From contig JAHLJT010000631.1 in the NCBI GenBank assembly GCA_031308135.1, positions 146,249,708 through 146,313,707 of the forward strand: DNA of 64,000 bases, read 5' to 3'. Made by a program: the position numbers and the translations under genes. Position 1 is the stretch's first letter; each line of letters opens with the position of its first letter. The notes under the pieces were generated by a model. It worked only from the letters and a program-made list of their open reading frames with translations, had not been told where the DNA came from and ran no database searches. Positions 55,187-64,000 of this stretch are shown in pieces. This DNA comes from Acheta domesticus. Its lineage: Eukaryota > Arthropoda > Insecta > Orthoptera > Gryllidae.

Positions 55187-56221
55187 TCAATACGACGACC
55201 AGAAGCCTCCGTTCTCTACTACCCGACTGAGGCGCCGGGGTAGAGAGCGGACGAGACGAGCAACGTACCCTTCACTACTCGCTACCTCGTCCCAGGCGTC
55301 GGAAACGAGTTCCCATAGCTGGTCAGAATTAGTTGGCTGTGAGCTGGGCCAATTATCGGACATAGTCCTCTTCGTCTCCGCCTACACGTTCTCAATCGGG
55401 TTCAAGTCGGCACCGCAAGGAGGCCAATCGAGAAGCTCGACTTGGTCCTGTCTCGCGAACCATTCTTGAACCGATTGGGACTTGTGCACAGGAGACTGGT
55501 CCTGCTGGAAATGAATGATTCCGTCGGGATAAAGCACCCGCACGGAAGGGACCATGATATTCTCCAAAATCTGCACATACTGCCCACCGGTCAGACCCCG
55601 TCCATTTGGACCTTGGTCGATTCTGTGCAGCATCCCTATCCCGCGTGCGCTCATCCAACCCCAACACGCAACGGATACGCGACCAGAACGACACGCCTCG
55701 GCCACATATTCCGCATTGTGTCGGGTGCCGGGTGGCCGAAAGACGCGTATCGGACCATCATTTGCTGATGAAAATATACATTCGTCAGAGAAAATAACAT
55801 CTCCCCAATCGCGATGTATATTTTCTTCAGCAAAAGCTAGTCGATACACCATTTGCTCATCTGTGAGCTTCTGTTTCTGAGCAGCACGACGGGATCTTAA
55901 GCCTGCATCTCTCAGGCGCCTTAAAACAGTGTGAGTACTGCCAGGAAAATTAACACTCCGCCTCAACTGGACAGAGTTCATGAATGGCCTCGCTCGCGCT
56001 TCAGCAACCAAACGGTCATCTTCAGCCTCGGTCGAAACCCGCCACGAACCCGTTCCAGGGCGACGTGTGACCTCTCCTGACTCCCTCCACTGTCTAATCC
56101 AACGCGATGCGGTACTAGGGGAAACACCGTATTCTCGGCCTGCTCCTGCAGCACTATAATTGCCAGCTTCAACAAGAGCGACAACTCGCTCCCGAATTGA
56201 CCGTCCATGATGAGGCATGGC
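55187..56221 (-). pseudogene. Nearly intact Tc1-like transposase with one amber codon
   Basis: From ATG (56221, MPHHGRSIRERVVALVEAG) the frame encodes a paired-type HTH (about residues 5-60: AGREYGVSPSTASRWIRQWR), a GRPR-like RRPGTGSWR, VIFSDE with the first catalytic Asp, HFQQDQSPVHKSQS with the second, and NPIEN with the Glu; 35 residues separate the last two. Directly after NPIENV comes TAG (55384-55382) where Tc1 proteins have Trp, so TGG to TAG is likely. The frame then stays open for 64 codons to TGA (55187-55189), giving 344 codons, the usual Tc1 length. The frame also extends 38 codons upstream. It would cut and paste its own DNA at TA; this copy is probably silenced by the stop. Terminal repeats were not resolved. 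Confidence 0.9.
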
Positions 56222-56402
56222 TCTAGAATGAATAGTTGTACTGTCGAACATCACACGCTCTATGACGTCAACTAGTGACACGTCACGCACCGTGATTGGT
56301 TGTACCATTTTCCGCGTATTTCTTCCAAAGTACACATAAAAGTGTAATTCTCTTATAAAAGTACCTGTATGAAATGTTTGCTCAAGTGGGCCCCGCGAAG
56401 GG

Positions 56403-56489
56403 TTTATAGGGTGTAATGGCTAGCAGGCCGGCGTTCTGTGCTGACTATCTATGGTTCGAATCTACAGAATCGTTCGAATCTATAGGGCC
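56403..56489 (+). repeat. tRNA-like module
   Basis: B box GGTTCGAATCTAC at 56453; A-box region TAGGGTGTAATGGC near 56408. A partial duplicate, CGTTCGAATCTATAGGGCC, follows at 56471 before a T7 run. It lies just upstream of the Tc1 transposase start. Confidence 0.5.
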
Positions 56490-57185
56490 ATTTTTTTGAA
56501 AAATTAAAACAAGTCAGCTTGCATTTGGTAGCTACATTTTGAGTTCAGAGCAATTTTTTTCGTCGTCTTCCTGCAATTGCAATATTGAAGATAGAGATCG
56601 TTTCCTTAATGAAATCTGTTAATGAAAGATCTTGGAATACAGGCACGTATAAGTATTCGAAAACATGAGTAGTTTTCGCGTAATTTTGCGTGATATATAG
56701 GCAATTCTCAACTTTTTCAACAATTTTTTTTCTAATAAACGACTACTTTTTTATTAGGTTTTCTCCTTCTACGTATCAAAGGACGGTAAAAAACGGTTCT
56801 GGTCTTATTTTAGGCGACCTATTTTGCGACAACGTATTTTCGCAAATTGCAAAAAGTAAACTTTTCAAAAGTACAAAATTGAAAATAGAGATTTTTTCCT
56901 TGAACAAAATATGTTCTAAAAAGTCAGCTTTTAAAAAAGGCCATGAACATGTTTTTTTAAAAACGAGTAATTTTCATGTAATTTCTGGTTGAATTTAGTT
57001 CCATTTTTAGAAGAATGTTTTCTGAAAAATCGCTCCAATTTTCTTCTTTAATTTTTTTCCCACGGATAAAACAAGTGACGCTTAAAAGGATAATGTAGGT
57101 CTCATTTTCGTTAATCTCTCTGAATTTTTGAAAATTAGAAAAGTTTGAAATAATGCCCAAAATATGTGTTGTTGTAGCATCACAA
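56490..57185 (+). mobile_element. Diverged Helentron-like subfamily copy, core to tail
   Basis: Two monomer-like core stretches (TTGAAGATAGAGATCGTTTCC, AAAATAGAGATTTTTTCC) and a tail variant, TGTTGTTGTAGCATCACAAG at 57169-57185. Head and (GTCY)n are absent. Confidence 0.55.
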
Positions 57186-57272
57186 GTTCTATTCTGCTAC
57201 GTGTTGGAAATAATGGGTTAAGATATTTCGACATAAGACGCATCGGCACTCGGTGGAACATAATTCATGATC

Positions 57273-57342
57273 AATTGCGTAGAGGTAAGATGCACGATAA
57301 GTTAGTAACTCAGAGATCCTGAGTTCGATTCTCGGTGCAATA
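57273..57342 (+). repeat. tRNA-like module with two conserved stems
   Basis: The best-folded of the group. The acceptor keeps six of seven pairs (57273-57279 with 57336-57342) and the T arm five of five (CTGAG-TTCGATT-CTCGG, one G-U). D and anticodon arms are poor, and there is no CCA-type end. A pseudogene or SINE head is more likely than a working tRNA. Confidence 0.6.
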
Positions 57343-57424
57343 GAAATATTTTACTGGTTGAAAACTTTTCCAGGTTCTTGTAGTGTATTGTAGTTCATGT
57401 AGCAATATTGTGGGGCAATGACAT

Positions 57425-57460
57425 ATCAGGGCAGAAAGTATATGCCGTTGTAGTTCGTTG
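57425..57460 (+). mobile_element. Helentron-like tail fragment
   Basis: GGGCAGAAAGTATATGCCG and TTGTAGTTCG resemble the type-B tail. With the tail at 57169 it brackets the tRNA-like module. Confidence 0.35.
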
Positions 57461-58009
57461 TTTGTTGTAAATACTAGTTCTTTGCTTTTGCCTTATAAGC
57501 ATGATAAGATTTTTGGGAGGCAATCAATCTACTATTTGCAGAAAATTATTGTTAGTATTATATCACTCAACAGAAAGATTGCAAGTTTTCAAGAATAACG
57601 AGTGCAAATTTGACCGGCAATTCCCTTAATTGTAATAACTAATTTTAAAAAACATGTCATTACTTGCTTAATACCACGCGTTTCTTGATTTCAGACTAGT
57701 ATTATGCCGCCGGTAGCAAGTTCAGTCTTATCGCATAATGCGGAGATCACCTTGAAGATATGGGGGGCAAGATTAGCGCTTGGCAGAATAGAAGCAACTC
57801 CGCAAGCACTGACAAACTGGCACACGAATCGAAATATTTGTAACTATAATTAACTATAGAATAGTACAGCGCGGTTGATGACTCTGCTTTGTAAATCGAG
57901 AATGTGAGTTTGCTGTCACCTGCAGAAAATGTAGTATGTAATAAGAACAATAAATTTCAAGAAAAAATGGTTCTTTAATGTCCCAGATCTGCGAAGAAAG
58001 GGGTCTGTG

Positions 58010-58072
58010 TGGTAGCGGCGAGGTTTAATGGCATAATAGATGGAGGAATGGACGTGAGTTCAAATCCTGCCA
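58010..58072 (+). repeat. tRNA-like module
   Basis: TGGTAGC at the start can pair with CTGCCA at the end (six pairs, one G-U). B-box-like GAGTTCAAATCC at 58056. A T9 run follows at 58085. The hairpin at 58148 is part of the same unit by comparison with 61479. Confidence 0.55.
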
Positions 58073-58147
58073 AATAGTTGTTGTTTTTTTTTACCTGATG
58101 CTCAGTACATATTAATCGCTGTCATCACGCGAGCTTTTCCAAAATTC

Positions 58148-58165
58148 CCTCCTCTTGCGAGGAGG
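58148..58165 (+). ncRNA. Conserved TTGC-loop hairpin downstream of tRNA-like module
   Basis: CCTCCTCTTGCGAGGAGG: seven-pair stem, loop TTGC, 82 nt after the B box. The counterpart at 61618-61635 keeps loop and pairing through compensatory changes. Confidence 0.6.
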
Positions 58166-58821
58166 AATAAAATTGGTTTTGTAAATGTTTATATGAAGAT
58201 ATTTAGTTTTACTCTGGTATCTTGTGTTTCAAGCAATGTGACGAAATGAGTTTTGCAAGCGATACGGTAGCTAAAATATTAATAGTGTATCAATTGCAAT
58301 ATAATTATGATAATTGAGAAAGGAATAACTCATTTTTACATGTTTAACAAAGTTCCCTAGTAGCTATTACGAACTCGTTAAAAATACCATTTTGTGTTTG
58401 TGCCTTTGTGATAAATGCTAACAGAATGCATTCCCTTCTTGTTTATTACAATTGATAATTCAATTTCTTTTATGCTATTCTTAAAATATTTAACGTAAGT
58501 CTTCGGTGCGACATATCATAATGTATTCCGTGTAATCCAAGATATAATAAAGTAGAATTTGAAGAGGTTATGTGAAAAGAATCATCACTTTTAATTATTT
58601 TTAAATTAATTTTCCATTTTTAAATAAACTTAAAATTTTTTTATACAACGTATCTTTGCTGTGGGGTAGACGGAGACTAAATGGCCGGAAACTAAATGGT
58701 CAAGCCCAATTTTCACGAAGGAAATCTGGAATTTAATTAAGTACGTTTATATCCAATGATTAATTGACGTCTTTCAGGAGGTGATCCAATGCACAAATCA
58801 CCTGTCCTTTAGCCGCAATAT
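58166..58821. other. No gene recognised
   Basis: AT-rich. CTAAATGGCCGGAAACTAAATGGTC near 58677 is a short repeat of CTAAATGG. Confidence 0.3.
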
Positions 58822-59449
58822 AGGAAAAAACAAGGAGGTGCGAAATACGGATCTCAAAATTTCCGGGGTGAACTTTACATTTTGAACTAATGATAAAATT
58901 TTAAAATAAGATAACAATGAGTTTGAAAAATAATGATAATATCATGTATTGTTCAAATATCACATGTCGTAATATTGTATTTTCCAGAACTTGAACTGCT
59001 TGAGAACGAATATGTTCAGAGAATATGGTTTCGATTACGTCTTAAACGTTACTCTCATAGAAAATGGAGAAATATTCAGAAAAAAACGCTGTTTCCATGG
59101 AAACATACTTAAACATTGCTAATGAGATGCAGCCATCACGAGCACCTCAAGTGTGATGCCAAAGTCACGTGACACATTCCAGAGAATAACAGCAAATAGC
59201 GAGCAACTCTCGCGGCATCCTGGGTCTCACCACATGTCATAGGCTAGCCCGATTGCGACGCCGCCGCTGTTGCTGGGAAATATCTGGTTGAGGAAAACAC
59301 CGCTAGCCGACAGGTAGTTCGGTTCCGGGTCTCACCATCCAGCGGTGAAAGATGAACCCTCCCATGAAAAAACGCCCTACACTTACAGGATTAATTGCTT
59401 AGCCTTTAACGTGCTCGTAAGCACTAATTAATCAATTTATATCAATGAA

Positions 59450-59955
59450 TCACCGAAAAAAATGTTTGTTTGACATAATTTTCCGAAAAAATAATTATGT
59501 TTTCGAAAAATTGAGTATAACCTTACTGAAAGACCAGTTTTTATTAACACATTTCATTAACAAAAAAGTGTACCTTCATAATTATAGTTGTAGGAAGATG
59601 CCGAAAAAACTTTGAATTATTTCAATCTTCGAAAAAGCAGAGTTTTAACCAACATGAGACCATTCCCTTAAATGACCTTCAGACTATTAAACAACAAAAT
59701 TTAGGCAAAATTGTTGGCGCAATTTTTTGCAAATTTTGAAAAAATCGCAATGGCTTCAAGGAAACTATGCTCCAAAATTGAAATATCGGTATCAAATTCA
59801 AGGGGCCGCGAGGATCATTAAGATCAATCTGGGAGTATCTGTTTTGGAGAAAATCGGCTGAACGGTTTAGTCGCTAGCGTTGTTCACAAGCAGACAGACG
59901 ACGGACAGACAGAAAGACAAACTAAACGTACGTATAGTATAACGGGAAAGTAAAC
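59450..59955 (-). mobile_element. Diverged Helentron-like copy, reverse, with head and (GTCY)n
   Basis: Reversed core (AAGATGCCGAAAAAAC), GTTGTTCACAAGCAGACAG, (GTCY)n at 59889-59917 (GACAGACGACGGACAGACAG) and head ACGTATAGTATAACGGGAAA, GTAAAC. The tRNA-like module begins five bases beyond the head. Confidence 0.65.
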
Positions 59956-59962
59956 AAAAATT

Positions 59963-60055
59963 GCGGGCACAACTCGAACCTCCATACTTTCGAACTATAC
60001 ATCGTCGTTAAACGATCTCAGCTCCTAAGATACCGGCCGCTCCCTAATCTGCTGC
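59963..60055 (-). repeat. tRNA-like module abutting a Helentron head
   Basis: On the minus strand: A-box-like TTAGGGAGCGGCCGG, GGTTCGAGTTGTGCCC (B box, 59981-59966), then GCAATTTTTG and directly TTTACTTTCCCG of the neighbouring element. So the module lies immediately upstream of the element's 5' end. Confidence 0.55.
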
Positions 60056-60419
60056 TCTTAATGTATCGAAAAAGTTCTATAATCCGAAATAACTTTTTTC
60101 TGAAATTCTCCATTTTCTATGAGAGTAACGTTTAAGACGTAATCGAAACCATATTCTCTGAACATATTCGTTCTCAAGCAGTTCAAGTTCTGGAAAATAC
60201 AATATTACTACATGTGATATTTGAACAATACATGATATTATCATGATTTTTCAAACACATTGTTATCTTATTTTAAAATTTTATCATTAGTTCAAAATGT
60301 AAGTTCACCCCGGAAATTTTGGACGATCCCTATTTCGCACCTCCTTGTTTTTTGCTTATTAACTGTGTAATATTCAATTTTTAAATAACTTATGATCGCC
60401 AGAACGTCAATTTGTTGAA

Positions 60420-60733
60420 CTAAGGATTAGGGGCCCCGAAATCTCTGAGTGCCTCGGGTACTTTCAAAACCCAAAGACGGCCCTGGGTCCTTTTATATTA
60501 GTTTCTTCAAACGTTAGTAGTTTTCCCATAAATATTCTTCGAACCCGAATCTCTCAATTCACAAGTTAGAGATTTATTTCTTAATGCAATCTGTTCTTCA
60601 AAATTGAATTTTGAAATAAATTTAATTTACAAGTTTATTTTAAAAACACGAATAGCGTTTGCAATTTATCGAGAGAATATTCTGGTGTCGCCAACATCCT
60701 AATGTGCAAAATAGTGTAGTGTCTTCAGGAAGA
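60420..60733 (+). mobile_element. Diverged Helentron-like core
   Basis: Core traces (AAATTGAATTTTGAAATAAA, TTTAATTTACAAG) and CGCCAACATCCTAATGTGC, GTGTCTTCAGGAAGAG. The same order leads into a tRNA-like module at 63590-64000. Confidence 0.5.
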
Positions 60734-60819
60734 GTCTTTGTAGCCCAGTTAGTACGGTGTTTGCTCCGAGAGCCAGAGGGCTCGAGTTCAAGTCTGGGCC
60801 AAGTAATAGCCTTTTTTTT
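60734..60819 (+). repeat. tRNA-like module with pol III-type terminator
   Basis: A box TAGCCCAGTTAG (60741), B-box-like GAGTTCAAGTC (60784-60794) and T8 at 60812-60819. CCGAGAGCCAGAGGGCTCGAG in between can form GAGCC/GGCTC pairing. T stem is mostly lost. A transcribable tRNA-derived SINE head is plausible. Confidence 0.6.
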
Positions 60820-61478
60820 ATGAAACGTTTCCACCGTGTGGAGCACAATACTTCAAAATTAATTATTAACGTGAGATTCTTATTAAAATTTTTTTCGATT
60901 CAAAATTTTAAGTTATATATTTTTTTCGAATCTCTCGGTCGTTGTTTGATTAAGAGTTTTAAGACAACGATGAAGTGTTAATAGTGTAAAATTTGTAATA
61001 TATTATGTAACCATCAACAATAAAACGAAAACTAAAGAGCTTTTTATTTGAATGTGTGCAGGTTTATTAACTGCGTGATGATAGGTGTTTTTTCTTCAAG
61101 TCGAACTTGCTGCAAATGAATTCATTTCTCAATTCTTTCCTGAATATCGGATACAGTCGAAACTCGTCTGCTACATTTCTTCAACCTTATCACGCCTGCC
61201 AATCTCACCTTGGACAGAGGCGAAAGGCGATAAGGCCTGAGTGCAACTGTAGGAATGAAGCACTGCTGGCAATTACCATTACGCTGAACCGAAACACGTA
61301 TTAACTAGAATTAACCTATTTCATAGGATTGCGTTGATTGCTCTGCATTCTTATTGTTTCCCAGAAATAGTTTATTAAATATTTTTAGATACAGAAATAG
61401 GGAAAAGCAATGAATATGAAGACACATATTTGTATCATTCTTAACTGCCATGAGTTCGCGGACAACGTGTAGATCTGT
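60820..61478. other. No gene recognised
   Basis: AT-rich; short frames only. Confidence 0.3.
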
Positions 61479-61546
61479 GTTAGTAGCGCAATAGCTTAGG
61501 CTCGAGACTGGAGAATGGGGGATTGCGTGTTCAATCCGGCAAAACC
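61479..61546 (+). repeat. tRNA-like module
   Basis: A-box-like TAGCGCAATAGC (61483) and B-box-like GTGTTCAATCC (61527-61537). It ends CGGCAAAACCC. Downstream, 81 nt after the B box, lies the hairpin at 61618. Confidence 0.55.
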
Positions 61547-61617
61547 CTAGCAGTTTTTACGTGACGAAAAATGAAAATAAATTCCAAATAACCATGTCGA
61601 GAATATTGTAAACATTC

Positions 61618-61635
61618 TCTTCTTTTGCGAGAAGA
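61618..61635 (+). ncRNA. Conserved TTGC-loop hairpin, second copy
   Basis: TCTTCTTTTGCGAGAAGA: the same fold as 58148-58165, with two base-pair swaps (C-G to T-A at stem positions 1 and 4) and one C-G to T-G. Confidence 0.6.
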
Positions 61636-61639
61636 AACA

Positions 61640-62620
61640 GTTTTATCACATCACTACGTATTTTTTACGGAAGTTCGTTAACTGTTCGTTCACAAGATTA
61701 ATCACTTACCCACATTTTTTTTCATAGGCCTCTTTTGGTTTTATACCATTACGTTCGTTTTCTTTCCGAACACATATTACTTTTTTATTTCTTTGTGACT
61801 CTCTGCGTCTAAGAATTTTGTCAAGTTCTTTGGATGAAATATCATCTTTCCTTGAATCTTAATTTTTGTATTAATAATACTATATAAAGAAAAATAAAAA
61901 CAAATATTTCCAACGATATGCTTGGAACTCACTTATTTACAACTCGCTCTTACGGGATACGACGTCAGTCGTGCGTCTACCAACGTACTCCTACAAAATT
62001 GTAGCATTTTGGGAAGAAGACTAACTCGGCCAAAAACACCACAGGATAAATGAAATGACTGGGGCAATGTGTCCAAACGACAGGAAGGTACTACACACTT
62101 TCATTTACTGTTTATTATGGAAAACGTTTCCTCCTCCTATTGCAACAGTCCTATGTGAGAAAACAAGTTTATGGAATACTGTGGGTGTGCCAACAATATT
62201 TCTAATCGGAAGTATTCGATAAATGAGCATTACCTACAAAACCCCCCCCCCCCCCAAAGGGACCTATGAACCAGTATGGTGTATCTTCCCTTTTTCACGT
62301 TCTTGCCACACACGAACTTACATGCACAACTGTACCACACATGACGAAAGACCAGTCGGAGGCTTAGATCTTGTCACGACTGGGGGTGTTGCTATGGTAG
62401 GGGAGATACGTGTATACGGAATCTCTGCATGTCGAAGTGTAGGTAGGCGTCGGATCTTCGGCTGCGCAAGAGGCAGAACACCGCCACCTCTCGTGGATAT
62501 ATCATGGACCTCACTTATGGCACTAATTAATATTTTAGTTAACGCTCCTTAAAACATTAATCAATCATTCAATTAATTGCAATTTGCTGTATTCGTTCAC
62601 AGAAATTGAAAAATGTCATT
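61640..62620. other. No gene recognised; poly-C run
   Basis: Poly-C of about 15 at 62241. A GC-balanced part to 62545 has one open frame without family features or splice sites. Confidence 0.3.
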
Positions 62621-62629
62621 TCTCTTAAT

Positions 62630-63365
62630 TTGTCGCTACTGCTAACGCAGTGTGGAGAAAGTATCATAATCCGGCGGGGAAAAATGGACTTTTTGACAGA
62701 AAAACTTTTAATTGCCGTACCCTGGTAATGAAGAAGAGGATAAATCCAGAGCGTTGCTATATCTAGAAAAAAATTATCTAACACTTGTTGCCAGAATCCA
62801 GGTTTTGTGGATACTTGATACCCAAATATTGATTGACGTCAAAACGCCTGTCTGCCCGTCTGTACACAACGCTTGTACCTAAACTGATCAGCTGACTTTC
62901 TCCAAAATTGATATTTCCCATTCTAGCTGGATGTTCTGGCGGTCCCTTGAATTTGTAACCAATATTTCAGTTTTGGTATGTACTGTATATGGAATCTGCA
63001 GCCTAACATCTGGAACATTTTTAAAATTTTCAAAAAATGGCAACAAATTGTTGATTAAATTTTGACTTCGGGTAGCGTAAAGATCGCTTAAGAGAATGAT
63101 GCAGATCACATTTTCGATAAAATTCTTGATTTTTCAAAAATTGGAGAAAATCAATTTTTTTCATTGTCTTGCTACAAGTATAATTAGGAACATAAGTGAT
63201 TTTCTTAGTGAAATCTGTTAAACAGATCTTAAAAGAAAGTCATGTTTAGTTTTTTGAAAATATTAATATTTTTTGAGTAATTTTGCATTTAACGGGCAAT
63301 ATAAATTTTAAATATTTGCTTTCTCAGAAATTGCGCGAAACGTTTTTTATTCTTATTTTTATGTA
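62630..63365 (+). mobile_element. Diverged Helentron-like copy
   Basis: GTGGAGAAAGTATCATAATCC (decayed head), CCGTACCCTGGTAATGAAG, (GTCY)n at 62848-62868 (CGCCTGTCTGCCCGTCTG), TTTCTCCAAAATTGATATTTCC and two core units. The tail is missing. Confidence 0.65.
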
Positions 63366-63589
63366 CGAAAGAAATGAAAACCATAAGTGATAAAAACTTC
63401 TTAAAGTAAAGAAGTGTGTTTGTTAGTTCTAAGTTAATTTATTACCTTCCTTCAATATATTATTTCTTTTTATAAGGATATTATTTACATCATACAATAA
63501 CCACGGCCGACAACAATGAGATGATTTACGAGAATTATGAAATCATTATGATGAACAGATTTCATTTAAAAAAATCTTTTTAATTGCAG
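63366..63589. other. No gene recognised
   Basis: AT-rich spacer between two Helentron-like fragments. Confidence 0.3.
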
Positions 63590-63965
63590 TGGCATGGAGA
63601 CGAAAAATATTGAATTTCTTCAATTTTTTAAATATCAGGCATTTCAACGAAAATTCGACCTGCATCATTTTCTTAAACGACTTTACTCTAGCCAAAGTCA
63701 AAACTTAATACAAAATTTTGTGCCATTTTTTGAAATTTTAAAAAATGTCTAATGAGCTTCATATAAAATACCCACCAAAATGTCTTCAATATTGAAGCTT
63801 GAGATTTATATTCTAATCCACTCCTTTCTACAATATTAGATTTTAAAATAAATTTAATTCACAATTAAGTTTCAATTTCGAGTAGTTTCTGAATTTTTTC
63901 AAGACAATTTTCTATTGTCAACGACATCCTAATATGCAAAATACTGCATTAGTGAAATCTTGAAG
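63590..63965 (+). mobile_element. Diverged Helentron-like core leading into tRNA-like module
   Basis: Core (TGAGCTTCATATAAAATACC) and AACGACATCCTAATATGC, ATCTTGAAGAG, matching 60420-60733. Confidence 0.55.
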
Positions 63966-63966
63966 A

Positions 63967-64000
63967 GCCGTCTCCTAGCCGAAGTGGTAGAGCGTTTGCT
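63967..64000 (+). repeat. tRNA-like module, cut by window end
   Basis: A box TAGCCGAAGTG (63976-63986, exact to consensus) followed by GTAGAGCGTTTGCT. The B box would lie beyond the window. Confidence 0.55.

Larger units (their letters stand above)
58822..60353. mobile_element. 1.53-kb element with ~262-bp inverted repeats (TIR element C)
   Basis: 58822-59085 and 60093-60353 are inverted copies: AAAACAAGGAGGTGCGAAAT, TTTCCGGGGTGAAC, AATATCACATG, GAACTTGAACTGCTTGAGAA and ACTCTCATAGAAAATGGAG recur on the other strand. The centre holds a reverse Helentron fragment and a tRNA-like module, hence a later or composite load. No ORF and no clear target duplication. Confidence 0.75.

Noticed and set aside
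57273..57342. Functional tRNA gene
   Set aside because: Acceptor and T arms pair, but D and anticodon arms do not form, so only a tRNA-like call is justified.

Overview
The window looks like eukaryotic, animal, very probably insect DNA. It is AT-rich, has almost no long reading frames, carries spliceosomal exon borders (CAG|GTGAGT, CAG|GTAAGT), and is packed with eukaryotic transposons: Tc1/mariner, hAT, non-LTR, LTR and Helentron-like elements. There are no operons, ribosome binding sites or CRISPR arrays. The density of nested repeats inside a putative 13-kb intron fits a large, repeat-rich insect genome; the species cannot be named from sequence alone.

Genes. Only a few stretches look like host coding DNA. 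A Pro-rich exon (2083-2368, +) ends in a strong donor and can be spliced in phase to a short terminal exon (15596-15718, +), followed by about 1.4 kb of 3'-UTR-like DNA with a perfect 15-bp hairpin. Other candidates are a 51-nt exon (20210-20260, +), an 89-aa membrane-type ORF (20055-19786, -), a Pro-rich GC patch (40087-40263, +) and a housekeeping-type promoter/first exon with GC box, CCAAT and YY1-like AATGGCGGC (49700-49890, +).

Repeats dominate. One family supplies roughly a third of the window. It starts ACTTTCCCGTAT, carries a (GTCY)n microsatellite, then about four degenerate tandem units of about 305 bp, and ends ATACGGGAAAGT + small hairpin + CACTAG. This is the architecture of non-autonomous Helentrons (DINE-1/pearl type). 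Copies occur in both orientations, are nested in each other, and their (GTCY)n tract has twice been invaded by the same non-LTR-like 3' end (14552-14611 and 32693-33436).

Layout: 0-5 kb, GC patch, candidate exon, Helentron, solo LTR; 5-8 kb, LTR retroelement with gag remnant; 8-11 kb, a 1.75-kb element with long terminal inverted repeats inside CCTCAACC-rich DNA; 11-15 kb, Helentrons; 15-22 kb, terminal exon, Tc1 pseudogene, membrane ORF, broken transposon-family ORF; 22-29 kb, hammerhead-like motif, LINE fragments; 29-42 kb, nested Helentrons; 42-47 kb, hAT remnant, second hammerhead-like motif, a 1.27-kb foldback-type element with 375-bp arms; 47-54 kb, Helentron pair and candidate promoter; 54-64 kb, a cluster of eight tRNA-like (A-box/B-box) modules mixed with a diverged Helentron subfamily, a nearly intact Tc1 transposase broken by one amber codon, and a 1.5-kb inverted-repeat element. 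The genes do not form a pathway; the coherent story is layered transposon colonisation.
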